A DNA stretch of 64,000 nucleotides from Pseudomonas oryzagri (GTDB lineage: Bacteria > Pseudomonadota > Gammaproteobacteria > Pseudomonadales > Pseudomonadaceae). This document shows positions 7,823 through 17,535 of the stretch, one piece after another; the stretch's first letter is position 1, and each line of letters opens with the position of its first letter. The DNA is taken from positions 90,089-154,088 of the forward strand of contig NZ_JAJHPU010000025.1 of NCBI RefSeq assembly GCF_020831405.1. Reading direction: 5' to 3'. The position numbers were made by a program, and so were the translations under genes. The notes under the pieces were generated by a model, which was not told the origin of the DNA, did not search any database, and was given only the letters and a program-made list of their open reading frames with translations.

Positions 7823-10219
7823 ATGAAGACGATCATCGAGTTGCCCCTTTTGCCGCTGCGCGATGTGGTGGTCTATCCGCACATGGTCATCCCGCTGTTC
7901 GTCGGGCGCGAAAAGTCTATCGAGGCTCTCGAGAAGGCCATGGCCTCGGACAAGCGGATCCTGCTGCTGGCCCAGAAGAACCCGGGCGACGACGATCCGG
8001 GCGAGGATGCCCTGTACCGCATGGGTACCGTGGCCAGCGTCCTGCAGCTGCTCAAGTTGCCGGATGGGACGGTCAAGGTGCTGGTGGAGGGAGGGCAGCG
8101 TGGCGTGGTGGCGAGGTTCATCGAGGCCGACAGCCATGCCCGTGCCGAGGTCGAGCTGATCGAGGAGAGCCTGGTTCCCGAGCGCGAGTCCGAAGTGTTC
8201 TGCCGCAGTCTGCTCACCCAGTTCGAGCAGTATGTGCAGCTGGGTAAGAAGGTGCCGGCCGAAGTGCTCGGTTCGCTGAGTGGCATTGATGAGCCGGCGC
8301 GCCTGGTGGATACCATGGCAGCGCACATGGCGCTGCGCATCGAGCAGAAACAGGAGATCCTCGAGATCACCGAACTGTCGGCACGTATCGAGCATGTGCT
8401 CGGTCTGCTGGATGCCGAGATCGACCTGCTGCAGGTGGAAAAGCGCATCCGCGGGCGGGTCAAAAAGCAGATGGAGCGCAGCCAGCGCGAGTACTACCTG
8501 AACGAACAGATGAAGGCCATCCAGAAGGAGCTGGGAGAGGGCGAGGAGGGGCACAGCGAGGTCGACGAGCTGAAGAGGCGCATCGACAACGCCGGCATGA
8601 GCAAGGAAGCCCTGCAGAAGGCCAATACCGAGCTGAACAAGCTCAAGCAGATGTCGCCAATGTCTGCCGAAGCCACGGTGGTGCGCTCCTACATCGAGTG
8701 GTTGACCAACGTGCCGTGGCAGACCGAGAGCAAGGTGCGTCTGGATCTCAAGCGTGCCGAGGAGATTCTCGATGCCGACCACTATGGTCTGGACGAGGTG
8801 AAGGAACGCATCCTCGAGTTCCTCGCCGTGCAGAAGCGGGTGAAGAAGCTCAAGGGGCCGGTGCTTTGCCTGGTTGGCCCGCCCGGCGTGGGCAAGACCT
8901 CGCTGGCCGAATCGATCGCTCGTGCGACCAATCGCAAGTACGTGCGCATGGCGCTCGGCGGCGTGCGCGACGAGGCGGAGATTCGCGGCCATCGGCGCAC
9001 CTACATAGGCTCCATGCCCGGTCGCCTGATCCAGAAGATGACCAAGGTCGGCGTGCGCAACCCGCTGTTCCTGCTCGACGAGATCGACAAGCTGGGCAGC
9101 GACATGCGTGGCGACCCTGCCTCGGCACTGCTCGAGGTGCTCGATCCGGAGCAGAACCACAACTTCAACGACCATTACCTGGAAGTCGACTATGACTTGT
9201 CCAACGTGATGTTCCTCTGCACTGCGAACTCGATGAACATTCCGGCGCCGCTGCTCGATCGGATGGAAGTCATCCGTCTGCCCGGCTACACCGAGGCGGA
9301 GAAGATCAGTATCGCCACCAAGTACCTGGTGCCGAAGCAGGCGGCGGCCAACGGCCTGAAGAAGAGCGAGCTGAGCGTCGAGGAAAGCGCCCTGCGCGAC
9401 ATCATTCGCTTCTATACCCGCGAGGCCGGTGTGCGTAACCTGGAGCGGGAGATCGCCAAGATCTGCCGCAAGGTGGTCAAGGAGCATGCCCGCGACAAGA
9501 GCTTCCGTATTACCGTCAGTGCTGACGACCTGGAGCACTATCTGGGCGTCAAGAAGTTCCGCTACGGTAAGGCCGAACTGCAGGATCAGGTGGGGCAGGT
9601 GACCGGCCTGGCCTGGACCCAGGTCGGTGGTGAGCTGCTGACCATCGAGGCGGCCGTGGTCTCGGGCAAGGGGCAACTGATCAAGACCGGTTCGCTCGGT
9701 GACGTAATGGGCGAGTCGATCACCGCCGCGCTGACCGTAGTGCGCAGTCGTGCCAAGAGCCTGGGCATCGCTCCGGACTTCCATGAAAAGCGCGATATCC
9801 ACATTCACGTCCCGGAGGGCGCCACGCCCAAGGACGGTCCGAGCGCGGGCATCGGCATGTGCACGGCGTTGGTCTCCGCGGTGACCGGCATTCCAGTGCG
9901 CGCCGACGTAGCCATGACCGGCGAGATCACTCTGCGGGGCCAGGTACTGGCCATCGGGGGTCTGAAGGAGAAACTCCTGGCGGCACACCGCGGCGGTATT
10001 ACCACGGTGATCATCCCGGAAGAGAATGTTCGAGATCTCAAGGAAATCCCGGAGAACATCAAGCAGGATTTGCAGATCAAACCGGTCAAATGGATTGACG
10101 AAGTCCTGCAGATTGCGCTGCAATACAAGCCAGAGCCCTTGTCTGACGCGGCTCCCGAGCGGGTCGGTGCAGACGACAAGCGCGATGCCGAGGGCAAGGA
10201 GCGAATCAGCACGCACTAG
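7823..10219 (+). CDS. lon: ATP-dependent serine protease Lon
   Basis: Single-chain AAA+ protease that removes misfolded and regulatory proteins. It has 798 residues, as in P. aeruginosa. The N-terminal LON domain (about 8-200, starting [14 protein letters not shown]) precedes Walker A GPPGVGKT (352-359), Walker [10 protein letters not shown] and the C-terminal protease domain. The Ser-Lys dyad is Ser674 (PKDGPSAG) and Lys717 ([14 protein letters not shown]), 43 residues apart as in E. coli. The start is the ATG at 7823; a longer in-frame extension covers the promoter and is rejected. It is preceded by an RpoH-like promoter. Confidence 0.97.
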   Translation: MKTIIELPLLPLRDVVVYPHMVIPLFVGREKSIEALEKAMASDKRILLLAQKNPGDDDPGEDALYRMGTVASVLQLLKLPDGTVKVLVEGGQRGVVARFIEADSHARAEVELIEESLVPERESEVFCRSLLTQFEQYVQLGKKVPAEVLGSLSGIDEPARLVDTMAAHMALRIEQKQEILEITELSARIEHVLGLLDAEIDLLQVEKRIRGRVKKQMERSQREYYLNEQMKAIQKELGEGEEGHSEVDELKRRIDNAGMSKEALQKANTELNKLKQMSPMSAEATVVRSYIEWLTNVPWQTESKVRLDLKRAEEILDADHYGLDEVKERILEFLAVQKRVKKLKGPVLCLVGPPGVGKTSLAESIARATNRKYVRMALGGVRDEAEIRGHRRTYIGSMPGRLIQKMTKVGVRNPLFLLDEIDKLGSDMRGDPASALLEVLDPEQNHNFNDHYLEVDYDLSNVMFLCTANSMNIPAPLLDRMEVIRLPGYTEAEKISIATKYLVPKQAAANGLKKSELSVEESALRDIIRFYTREAGVRNLEREIAKICRKVVKEHARDKSFRITVSADDLEHYLGVKKFRYGKAELQDQVGQVTGLAWTQVGGELLTIEAAVVSGKGQLIKTGSLGDVMGESITAALTVVRSRAKSLGIAPDFHEKRDIHIHVPEGATPKDGPSAGIGMCTALVSAVTGIPVRADVAMTGEITLRGQVLAIGGLKEKLLAAHRGGITTVIIPEENVRDLKEIPENIKQDLQIKPVKWIDEVLQIALQYKPEPLSDAAPERVGADDKRDAEGKERISTH

Positions 10220-10232
10220 CTAATATGCTTCC

Positions 10233-10262
10233 TTGACACTCTTTTCGAGCGCTTGATATAAA
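10233..10262 (+). promoter_or_regulatory. Sigma-70 promoter of hupB
   Basis: TTGACA (10233-10238), an 18-base spacer and TATAAA (10257-10262), about 98 bases before the hupB start. A near-consensus strong promoter, as expected for an abundant nucleoid protein. Confidence 0.7.
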
Positions 10263-10360
10263 GCGGCTCCTCACGTGTCGGCAAACCAGACGCACACAGA
10301 ATTTGCTGTAGCGAATCCAGATACGAAATACGAACTCAACAGGAATCAAGGGGACTTAGA

Positions 10361-10633
10361 GTGAACAAGTCGGAACTGATCGATGCCATCGCCGCATCTG
10401 CTGATATCCCGAAAGCTGTTGCCGGCCGAGCGCTGGATGCTGTGATCGATTCCATCACCGGTGCCCTCAAGGACGGCGACTCGGTTGTGCTGGTTGGTTT
10501 CGGCACCTTCGCCGTGAAGGAGCGCGCTGCCCGCACCGGTCGCAACCCGCAGACCGGCAAGCCGATCGAGATCGAAGCGGCCAAGATCCCCGGCTTCAAG
10601 GCCGGCAAAGCCCTCAAGGATGCTGTCAACTAA
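10361..10633 (+). CDS. hupB: DNA-binding protein HU-beta
   Basis: Small histone-like dimer that bends DNA and shapes the nucleoid. It has 90 residues, the exact family length. The sequence opens [18 protein letters not shown], carries the DNA-binding beta-arm with [21 protein letters not shown] (about 46-66) and ends in the conserved [14 protein letters not shown]. It starts with GTG at 10361 behind an AAGGGGA Shine-Dalgarno. It has its own strong promoter and is followed by a terminator, so it is monocistronic between lon and ppiD, the usual proteobacterial order. Confidence 0.97.
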   Translation: MNKSELIDAIAASADIPKAVAGRALDAVIDSITGALKDGDSVVLVGFGTFAVKERAARTGRNPQTGKPIEIEAAKIPGFKAGKALKDAVN

Positions 10634-10765
10634 GCGTCTTTCTGGCTTGTGTTCCCGGGTCGCCATGGCGATCGGGTAGCGGAGGAGGCAACGCGGTCGG
10701 CAATGCGCCGATCATGCTACCGAAGGGATGGGGCTGGTTTCCCGTTCCCTCCGCCAGTTATCAAG

Positions 10766-10798
10766 AAGGCGCATCCTTGGATGCGCCTTTCTTTTATT
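10766..10798 (+). terminator. Terminator downstream of hupB
   Basis: AAGGCGCATCC / GGATGCGCCTT stem followed by TCTTTTATT, about 130 bases after hupB and 60 bases before ppiD. Confidence 0.85.
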
Positions 10799-10859
10799 CT
10801 CTGCCACAAACCCCGCCGGTACTTGCCTGGGTAGGGTGCCGGCCGCGTTGGGGGGCTGC

Positions 10860-12734
10860 ATGCTTCAAACTATCAGGGACAACTCGCAGGGATGGATCGC
10901 CAAGACCATCATCGGCGTGATCATCGTACTCATGGCGCTGACCGGTTTCGACGCCATCATGAATGCCACCAGCCACAAGCAGGAGGCGGCCGAGGTCAAT
11001 GGCGAGAGCGTCAGCAAGGCCGAGTTGGAGCGTGCTGTGGATATGCAGCGTCGGCAGCTGGTGCAACAGCTGGGCGGCCAGTTCGATGCCTCGCTGCTCG
11101 ACGACAAGCGCCTGCGCGAAGGCGCCCTGAAGGCGCTGATCGATCGCAAGCTGCTGCTGCAGAGTGCGGCGGACGCGGGTTTCGGCTTCTCCGAGCAGGC
11201 GGTTGACCAGTTGATCCTGCTCACTCCCGAGTTCCAGCAGGATGGCAAGTTCAATGCCGACCGCTTCGACCAGGTCATCCGCCAGATGGGCTACAACCGC
11301 ATGCAGTTCCGCGAACTGCTGCAGCAGGAGATGCTCATCGGTCAACTGCGCGCCGGTCTGTCCGGCAGCGGTTTCGTCACCGACGCCGAAGTGCGCGCCT
11401 TTGCTGCCCTCGAGCGGCAGACCCGTGACTTTGCCATCCTGGCCATCAAGGCTCGTCCCGAGCAGATCGAAGTCAGCGCCGAGCAGCTCAAGGCCTTTTA
11501 CGATCAGCATGCCAGCGAATTCATGACGCCCGAGCAGGTGGTGGTTGAGTACATCGAGCTGAAGAAAGAAGCCTTCTTCGATCAGGTCAAGGTATCCGAC
11601 GAGGATATCCAGGCCGAGTACGAAAAGCAGATCGCCAACCTCGGCGAGCAGCGCAAAGCCTCGCACATCCTGCTGGAAACCGGCGACAAGCTGAATGACG
11701 AGCAGGCCAAGGCCAAGCTGACCGAGCTGGCTGGGCGCATCGCCAAGGGCGAGAACTTCGCCGCGCTCGCCAAGGAGTTCTCCAGGGACCCCGGCTCGGC
11801 GAGCAACGGTGGCGACCTCGGCTTCGCCGGCAAGGGCGTCTACGACCCGGCCTTCGAGGAGGCGCTGTTTGCCCTCAAGGTCGGCGAAGTATCTGCGCCG
11901 GTGAAGAGCCAGTTCGGCTGGCACCTGATTCGCCTGGACGACGTCCAGCCTGCCGAGATTCCGCCGCTGGCCAGCATGCGCCCGCAGTTGGAGCGCGATC
12001 TCAAGGCCCAGCAGGTCGAGCAACGCTTCGTCGAGGTCAGCAAGCAGCTGGAGGATGCTGCTTTCGAAGCAGCGGACCTGAGCCAGCCGGCCCAGGAACT
12101 GGGGCTTGAGGTCAAGCAGACTGCCGCCTTCGGTCGCGAGGGTGGCGAGGGTGTCGCGGCCAATCGTCAGTTCACCCAGGCGGCTTTCAGTCCGGAAGTG
12201 CTGACCGAGGGGGCCAACAGCAGTGCGCTGGAGCTGGATCCCGACACCGTGGTGGTATTGCGCGTCAAGGAGCATCGCAAGCCGCAGCAGCAGACGCTGG
12301 AGCAACTGGCCGACAGTCTGCGCGAGCGGATCCGCAAGGAGAAGGCCGCCGAGGCGGCGAAAGCCCGTGGCGAGGCGTTGCTGGCCGAGCTGCGCCAGGG
12401 CAAGACCCCGGTGGTCCAGGCCAAGTCGGGCGAGTCCTGGCAGGTGGTCGAGGCCGCCACGCGCAACCAGGACAATGTCGATCCCCAGGTGCTGCAGGCG
12501 CTGTTCCGCATGCCCAAGCCGAGCGCTGCCGACAAGCCGACCTTCGCGGGGCTGTCGCTGGCCAATGGCGACTATCAGGTCCTGCGCCTGAATGGCGTCA
12601 GCGAGCCTGAGACTGAACTCCCTGCCGAGCAACTGGCCATGTACCGGCGCTTCCTGGCGTCGCGAGCCGGCCAGCAGGACTTCCAGTCCTTCATGCGCCA
12701 GCTGCAGGCCGAGGCGAAGATCGAGCACTTCTGA
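10860..12734 (+). CDS. ppiD: Periplasmic folding chaperone PpiD (SurA-N/parvulin)
   Basis: Inner-membrane-anchored chaperone near the Sec translocon that assists outer-membrane and periplasmic protein folding. It has 624 residues. A cytoplasmic N-terminus (MLQTIRDNSQGWIAK) and one membrane helix (about 16-36, TIIGVIIVLMALTGFDAIM) come first, then a SurA-like chaperone domain and a parvulin domain (about 265-360, with ASHILLETGDKLN, GGDLGFAGKG and FGWHLIRLDD). The start is the ATG at 10860; upstream in-frame sequence crosses the hupB terminator and is rejected. It follows hupB as in E. coli. Prolyl-isomerase activity is uncertain, since PpiD parvulin domains are often inactive. Confidence 0.95.
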   Translation: MLQTIRDNSQGWIAKTIIGVIIVLMALTGFDAIMNATSHKQEAAEVNGESVSKAELERAVDMQRRQLVQQLGGQFDASLLDDKRLREGALKALIDRKLLLQSAADAGFGFSEQAVDQLILLTPEFQQDGKFNADRFDQVIRQMGYNRMQFRELLQQEMLIGQLRAGLSGSGFVTDAEVRAFAALERQTRDFAILAIKARPEQIEVSAEQLKAFYDQHASEFMTPEQVVVEYIELKKEAFFDQVKVSDEDIQAEYEKQIANLGEQRKASHILLETGDKLNDEQAKAKLTELAGRIAKGENFAALAKEFSRDPGSASNGGDLGFAGKGVYDPAFEEALFALKVGEVSAPVKSQFGWHLIRLDDVQPAEIPPLASMRPQLERDLKAQQVEQRFVEVSKQLEDAAFEAADLSQPAQELGLEVKQTAAFGREGGEGVAANRQFTQAAFSPEVLTEGANSSALELDPDTVVVLRVKEHRKPQQQTLEQLADSLRERIRKEKAAEAAKARGEALLAELRQGKTPVVQAKSGESWQVVEAATRNQDNVDPQVLQALFRMPKPSAADKPTFAGLSLANGDYQVLRLNGVSEPETELPAEQLAMYRRFLASRAGQQDFQSFMRQLQAEAKIEHF

Positions 12735-12759
12735 TCGTCAAGCCTGAACGGTGCAACCG

Positions 12760-12790
12760 CAACGCCTCCGCAAGGGGGCGTTGTGCTTTC
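12760..12790 (+). terminator. Terminator of ppiD
   Basis: Ten-pair stem CAACGCCTCC / GGGGGCGTTG (one G-T pair) closed by a GCAA tetraloop and followed by TGCTTTC, 25 bases after the ppiD stop. Confidence 0.75.
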
Positions 12791-12834
12791 TGGTGCCGGG
12801 GATTGGCCTCGGCCAGGGAGCGGCGCACCCTGTT

Positions 12835-12948
12835 GGGAGCAGGGAGCAGGGAGCAGGGAGCAGGGAGCAGGGAGCAGGGAGCAGGGAGCAGGGAGCAGGG
12901 AGCAGGGAGCAGGGAGCAGGGAGCAGGGAGCAGGGAGCAGGGAGCAGG
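12835..12948. repeat. Heptanucleotide minisatellite, 16 perfect copies of GGGAGCA
   Basis: Sixteen uninterrupted GGGAGCA units occupy 12835-12946, plus a partial unit, in the gap between the convergent genes ppiD and fabI. No unit has a mismatch. Because 7 is not a multiple of 3, all frames through it encode seven-residue periodic peptides and stay open; these short reading frames are artefacts of the repeat. The perfect identity suggests recent slippage expansion and likely copy-number variation between strains. Short G-rich tandem repeats of this kind occur in intergenic regions of some bacteria; a function is not known here. Confidence 0.97.
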
Positions 12949-13002
12949 CTAGAGGGCCGGGAGGAAAACCGACCCGCGCGGATGGCGGGTCGGTGAGCGC
13001 GC

Positions 13003-13797
13003 TTAGTCTTCCAGCGAACCCATGGCGGTGGTGTTGAAACCACCATCGACGTACATCACTTCACCACTGATGCCCGAGGCCAGGTCAGAGCACAGGAAGG
13101 CGGCGGCGTTGCCGACTTCCTCGATGGTCACGTTGCGACGCAGCGGGGTCTGGCGCTCGTTGGCGGCCAGCATCTTGCGGAAGCTGGCGATGCCGCTTGC
13201 CGCCAGGGTGCGGATCGGGCCGGCGGAAACGCAGTTGACGCGGGTGCCTTCCGGGCCGAGGCTGCCGGCCAGGTAGCGCACGCCGGCTTCCAGGCTGGCC
13301 TTGGCCATGCCCATCACGTTGTAGTTGGGCATGGTGCGCTCGGCACCCAGGTAGGAGAGGGTGAGCAGGCTGCCGTTGCGGCCCTTCATCATCTCGCGAC
13401 CGGCCTTGGCCAGCGCGACGAAGCTGTAGGCGCTGATGTCGTGGGCGATCTTGAAGCCCTCGCGGGTGGTCACTTCGGTGAAGTCGCCGTTGAGCTGGTC
13501 GCCCGGCGCGAAGCCGACCGAGTGGACGATGCAGTCCAGCCCGTCCCACTTCTTGCCCAGTTCCTCGAACACGCGGGTGATGTCCTCGTCATTGGCGACG
13601 TCGCAGGGGAAGCACAGGTCGGCGCTGGAGCCCCAGCCGGCGGCGAACTCTTCGACGCGGCCCTTGAGCTTGTCGTTCTGGTAGGTGAAGGCCAGTTCGG
13701 CACCTTCGCGGTGCATCGCGGCGGCGATGCCGGAGGCGATGGACAGCTTGCTGGCAACGCCGACGATCAGCACGCGCTTGCCGGTCATGAAACCCAT
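13003..13797 (-). CDS. fabI: Enoyl-[acyl-carrier-protein] reductase (NADH) FabI
   Basis: Catalyses the last reduction of each fatty-acid elongation cycle; target of triclosan-type inhibitors. It has 264 residues. The N-terminal nucleotide-binding segment is [14 protein letters not shown] (13-26). The catalytic residues are Tyr149, Tyr159 and Lys166 in [20 protein letters not shown], the FabI-type Y-x6-K arrangement (Tyr146/Tyr156/Lys163 if the ATG three codons later is used). It lies 20 bases downstream of the npp transporter operon on the same strand and may be partly cotranscribed with it. Its 3' end faces the minisatellite. Confidence 0.97.
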   Translation of the reverse strand: MGFMTGKRVLIVGVASKLSIASGIAAAMHREGAELAFTYQNDKLKGRVEEFAAGWGSSADLCFPCDVANDEDITRVFEELGKKWDGLDCIVHSVGFAPGDQLNGDFTEVTTREGFKIAHDISAYSFVALAKAGREMMKGRNGSLLTLSYLGAERTMPNYNVMGMAKASLEAGVRYLAGSLGPEGTRVNCVSAGPIRTLAASGIASFRKMLAANERQTPLRRNVTIEEVGNAAAFLCSDLASGISGEVMYVDGGFNTTAMGSLED

Positions 13798-13817
13798 TGT
13801 GTACTTCCTCTTGCTGG

Positions 13818-15422
13818 TTAATCGGCAGCGCCCGGCGCCATGAAGGCGGCTTCGAGCAGCTGCTGTGTGTAGGGGTGTTGCGGCGCATGGAAAATCGCGC
13901 TGGCCTCACCTTGTTCGACCACCTTGCCGTGCCGCACTACCATCAACTGGTGGCTCAGGGCCCGGACCACCGCCAGGTCGTGGCTGATGAACAGGTAGGT
14001 CAGATTGTACTTGTGCTGCAGGCTGCGCAGCAGCTCCACCACCTGTCGCTGCACCGTACGGTCGAGCGCCGAGGTCGGTTCGTCGAGCAGAATCAGCTGC
14101 GGCTTGAGCACCAACGCGCGGGCGATGGCGATGCGCTGCCGCTGTCCGCCGGAAAACTCGTGAGGGTAGCGGTGCCGGCTCGCCGGATCCAGCCCCACCT
14201 CGCGCAAAACCTCGATGATTGCCTGTTCGCGCTCCAGCGGAGTGCCGATGCCGTGGATCTCCAGGCCTTCGCCGATGATCTGGCCGACCGACATCCGCGG
14301 ACTCAGGCTGCCGAACGGGTCCTGAAACACCACCTGCATTTGGCGGCGCAACGGTCGAACCGCATGCTGGTCGAGGCCGTCGATGGCCTGGTCGGCGAAA
14401 CGGATCGCGCCGCGGCTGCCGATCAGGCGCAGGATGGCCAGACCCAGGGTCGACTTGCCCGAGCCGCTCTCGCCAACGATGCCCAGGGTCTGCCCCTGCG
14501 GTAGGCTGAAGTTGACCCCGTCGACCGCCTTGACGTGATCGACGGTGCGGCGCAATAGCCCCTTGCGGATCGGGAACCATACGCGCAGGTCGTCGACCTC
14601 GATCAGCGGCTTGCCAGGTGGATTGTTCGCCGGTGCGCCGCTGGGATCGGCGCCGAGCAGTTCGCGCGTGTAGGGGTGCTGCGGGGCGCGGAACAGTTGT
14701 TCGCACTCGGCCTGTTCGACGACGCAACCGCGCTGCATGACGCATACCCGGTGGGCGATGCGCCGTACCAGGTTGAGGTCGTGGGTGATCAGCAGCAAGG
14801 CCATGCCCAGGCGCGCCTGCAGGTCCTTGAGCAGCTCGAGGATCTTCAGCTGCACGGTGACGTCCAGTGCGGTGGTCGGCTCGTCGGCGATCAGCAGTTG
14901 CGGCTCGTTGGCCAGCGCCATGGCGATCATCACCCGCTGGCGCTGGCCGCCGGACAGCTCGTGCGGATAAGCCTTCAGACGCTTGGCCGGTTCCGGGATG
15001 CCGACCAGTTCGAGTAGCTCCAGCACCCGCGCCCGCGCCGCTTCGCCGGTGAGTCCCTTGTGCAGGGCGAGCACTTCGGTGATCTGCTTCTCCACGGTAT
15101 GCAGCGGATTGAGCGAGGTCATCGGCTCCTGGAACACCATGGCGATACGGTTGCCGCGGATGGCGCGCAGGCGCCGCTCCGGGAGCTTGAGCAGGTCCTC
15201 GCCGCCATAGCGGATACTGCCGCCAGGGTGGCTGCTGCTGCGCGGCAGCAGGCGCAGCACGGAGTGGGCGGTCACCGACTTGCCGGAGCCGCTCTCGCCG
15301 ACCAGAGCCAGGGTTTCGCCGGGGTGGATGTCGAAGCTGACGCCGTGCACCACGGTTTGCGCAGCGCCGCCATTGCTGAAGGCCACCTGCAGGTCGCGGA
15401 TTTCGATCAGGGGTTCGCTCAT
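13818..15422 (-). CDS. nppD: Peptide/peptidyl-nucleoside ABC transporter ATP-binding protein (YejF/NppD)
   Basis: Energises the npp importer. It has 534 residues with two complete ABC cassettes in one chain. The first has Walker A GESGSGKS at 42-49, signature LSGGQRQR and Walker B LLIADEP. The second has Walker A at about 316-323, signature FSGGQRQR and Walker B LILLDEP. This fused form is typical of YejF. The start is the ATG at 15422, four bases past the permease stop, with AGGAAATGAGG upstream; an upstream in-frame codon overlaps the permease gene and is rejected. In P. aeruginosa the orthologous system imports peptidyl-nucleoside antibiotics and microcin C-like compounds. Confidence 0.92.
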   Translation of the reverse strand: MSEPLIEIRDLQVAFSNGGAAQTVVHGVSFDIHPGETLALVGESGSGKSVTAHSVLRLLPRSSSHPGGSIRYGGEDLLKLPERRLRAIRGNRIAMVFQEPMTSLNPLHTVEKQITEVLALHKGLTGEAARARVLELLELVGIPEPAKRLKAYPHELSGGQRQRVMIAMALANEPQLLIADEPTTALDVTVQLKILELLKDLQARLGMALLLITHDLNLVRRIAHRVCVMQRGCVVEQAECEQLFRAPQHPYTRELLGADPSGAPANNPPGKPLIEVDDLRVWFPIRKGLLRRTVDHVKAVDGVNFSLPQGQTLGIVGESGSGKSTLGLAILRLIGSRGAIRFADQAIDGLDQHAVRPLRRQMQVVFQDPFGSLSPRMSVGQIIGEGLEIHGIGTPLEREQAIIEVLREVGLDPASRHRYPHEFSGGQRQRIAIARALVLKPQLILLDEPTSALDRTVQRQVVELLRSLQHKYNLTYLFISHDLAVVRALSHQLMVVRHGKVVEQGEASAIFHAPQHPYTQQLLEAAFMAPGAAD

Positions 15423-15426
15423 CGCC

Positions 15427-16446
15427 TCATTTCCTCGGATCGAAGGCATCGCGCGCGGCTTCGCCGATGAACACCAGCAGGGTCAGCATCAGCGCCAGAA
15501 CGACGAAGGCGCTGATGCCCAGCCAGGGGGCCTGCAGGTTGGACTTGCCCTGGGCGACCAGCTCGCCCAGCGACGGTGCTCCGGGCGGCAGGCCGAAGCC
15601 GAGGAAGTCCAGCGCGGTGAGGGTGCCGATGGCGCCGGTAAGGATGAACGGCATGAAGGTCATGGTCGAGACCATGGCGTTGGGCAGGATGTGGCGGTAC
15701 ATGATGGCGGCGTTGCCCATGCCCAGCGCGCGGGCGGCGCGCACGTACTCGAGATTGCGACCGCGCAGGAACTCGGCTCGCACCACGTCGACCAGGCTCA
15801 TCCAGGAGAACAGCAGCATGATGCCCAGCAGCCACCAGAAGTTCGGCTCGACGAAGCTGGCGAGGATGATCAGCAGATAGAGCACCGGCAACCCCGACCA
15901 GATCTCCAGGAAGCGTTGACCGATCAGGTCGACCCAGCCGCCATAGAAGCCCTGCAGCGCGCCGGCGGCGACGCCGATGATCGAGCTGAACAGGGTCAGG
16001 GTCAGGGCGAACAGCACCGAAATGCGAAAGCCGTAGATCACTCGCGCGAGCACATCGCGGCCTTGATCGTCGGTGCCCAGCCAGTTGTCGGGGGAGGGGG
16101 GCGCAGGCGCCGGTACCTTGAGGTCGAAGTTGATGCTCTCGTAGCTGTAGGGGATCGGGGGCCAGAGCATCCAGCCGCCCTTGGCTGCGATCAGCTCGCG
16201 CATGTACGGGCTCTTGTAGTCGGCCTCGAGGGGAAACTCGCCGCCGAAGGCGGTTTCCGGATAGCGGGTGAGCACCGGCACGTACCAGTTGCCGTCGTAC
16301 TTGATCAGCAGCGGTTTGTCGTTGGCGATCAGCTCGGCGCCCAGGCTGAATACGAACAGGCCGAGGAAGAGCCACAGGCTGTACCAGCCGCGCTTGTGCG
16401 CCTTGAACAGGGCGAAACGCCGCTGGTTGATGGGGGAGAGCGCCAT
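15427..16446 (-). CDS. nppC: ABC transporter permease (YejE/NppC)
   Basis: Inner-membrane permease of the npp importer. It has 339 residues. A first helix (about 21-42) and a long periplasmic loop precede a DppC-type permease core with the cytoplasmic EAA-like loop EYVRAARALGMGNAAIMYRHILPNA (about 233-257), which contacts the ATPase. DDQGRDVLARVIYGFRISVLFALTLTLFSSI-type sequence marks the OppC family. The gene lies 3 bases from nppB and 4 from nppD, indicating one transcript. The long pre-core loop containing YPETAFGGEFPLEADY is a YejE feature. Confidence 0.92.
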   Translation of the reverse strand: MALSPINQRRFALFKAHKRGWYSLWLFLGLFVFSLGAELIANDKPLLIKYDGNWYVPVLTRYPETAFGGEFPLEADYKSPYMRELIAAKGGWMLWPPIPYSYESINFDLKVPAPAPPSPDNWLGTDDQGRDVLARVIYGFRISVLFALTLTLFSSIIGVAAGALQGFYGGWVDLIGQRFLEIWSGLPVLYLLIILASFVEPNFWWLLGIMLLFSWMSLVDVVRAEFLRGRNLEYVRAARALGMGNAAIMYRHILPNAMVSTMTFMPFILTGAIGTLTALDFLGFGLPPGAPSLGELVAQGKSNLQAPWLGISAFVVLALMLTLLVFIGEAARDAFDPRK

Positions 16447-16449
16447 CGG

Positions 16450-17535
16450 TTAGCCCTCCCGGCTTTCAAAGTCGATGCGCGGATCGACGAGGGTGTAGGT
16501 CAGGTCGCCGATCAGTTTCACGATCAGTCCCAGCAAGGTGAAGATGAACAGGGTGCCGAATACCACCGGATAATCGCGGTTGATCGCCGACTCGAAGCTG
16601 AGCAGGCCCAGGCCGTCTAGGGAGAAGATCACCTCGATCAGCAGGGAGCCGGTGAAGAAGATGCCGATGAACGCCGAGGGGAAGCCGGCGATGATGATCA
16701 GCATGGCGTTGCGGAATACATGGCCGTAGAGCACGCGGTTCTCCGAGAGCCCCTTGGCGCGTGCGGTGACCACGTACTGCTTGCCGATCTCGTCGAGGAA
16801 GCTGTTCTTGGTCAGCAGGGTGAGGGTGGCGAAGTTGCCGATCACCAGCGCGGTCACCGGCAGCGCCAGGTGCCAGAAGTAGTCGACGAGCTTGCCCCAC
16901 AGGCTGAGCTCATCGAAGTTGTTCGAGGTCAGGCCGCGCAGCGGGAACCAGTCGAAGTAGCTGCCGCCGGCGAACAGCACGATGAGCAGGATGGCGAACA
17001 GAAAGGCGGGGATGGCATAGCCGACGATGATCGCCGTGCTGGTCCACACGTCGAAATGGCTGCCGTGGCGCATGGCCTTGGCGATGCCCAGCGGGATGGA
17101 CACCAGATACATGATCAGGGTGCTCCACAGCCCCAGCGAGATCGACACCGGCATCTTCTCGGCGATCAGTTCGATCACCGTGGCGTCGCGGAAGAAACTC
17201 TGCCCGAAGTCGAGGTGCAGGTAGTTCTGGATCATGATCCAGAAGCGCTCGGCGGCCGGCTTGTCGAAGCCGTACATGCGCTCGATCTCCTTGACCAGCT
17301 CCGGGTCGAGGCCCTGGGCGCCCCGGTAGGCGTTGCCGGCCGCAGCCACTTCGGCGCCGCCGCCGGCGATGCGTCCGGTGGCGCCGCCGGCGGCGGCATC
17401 GAAGCCTTCGAGCTTGGCGATCATCTGCTCGACCGGGCCGCCAGGGGCGGCCTGGATGATGATGAAGTTGATCAGCAGGATGCCGAACAGGGTCGGCACG
17501 ATCAGCAGCAGGCGGCGCAGGATGTAGGCCAGCAT
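16450..17535 (-). CDS. nppB: ABC transporter permease (YejB/NppB)
   Basis: Second permease of the npp importer. It has 361 residues. The DppB-type N-terminus ([19 protein letters not shown], with first helix about 9-30) is followed by a periplasmic insert rich in Gly/Ala (about 46-70) that is seen in YejB proteins. The core has the loop [23 protein letters not shown], which couples to the ATPase. Its start codon directly abuts the stop of nppA2 (TGA immediately followed by ATG), implying translational coupling. Confidence 0.92.
   Translation of the reverse strand: MLAYILRRLLLIVPTLFGILLINFIIIQAAPGGPVEQMIAKLEGFDAAAGGATGRIAGGGAEVAAAGNAYRGAQGLDPELVKEIERMYGFDKPAAERFWIMIQNYLHLDFGQSFFRDATVIELIAEKMPVSISLGLWSTLIMYLVSIPLGIAKAMRHGSHFDVWTSTAIIVGYAIPAFLFAILLIVLFAGGSYFDWFPLRGLTSNNFDELSLWGKLVDYFWHLALPVTALVIGNFATLTLLTKNSFLDEIGKQYVVTARAKGLSENRVLYGHVFRNAMLIIIAGFPSAFIGIFFTGSLLIEVIFSLDGLGLLSFESAINRDYPVVFGTLFIFTLLGLIVKLIGDLTYTLVDPRIDFESREG

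Noticed and set aside
7772..10216. 814-codon minus-strand open frame opposite lon
   Set aside because: Shadow of the lon coding strand, rich in His/Gln/Leu, without domain or ribosome-binding site.
12835..12948. CRISPR array
   Set aside because: The repeat unit is 7 bases with no spacers and no cas genes nearby.
12738..13046. Short open frames through the heptamer repeat encoding SREQGAG- or LLPAPCS-type periodic peptides
   Set aside because: Any 7-base repeat without stops is open in all frames; no Shine-Dalgarno or conservation, so not proteins.
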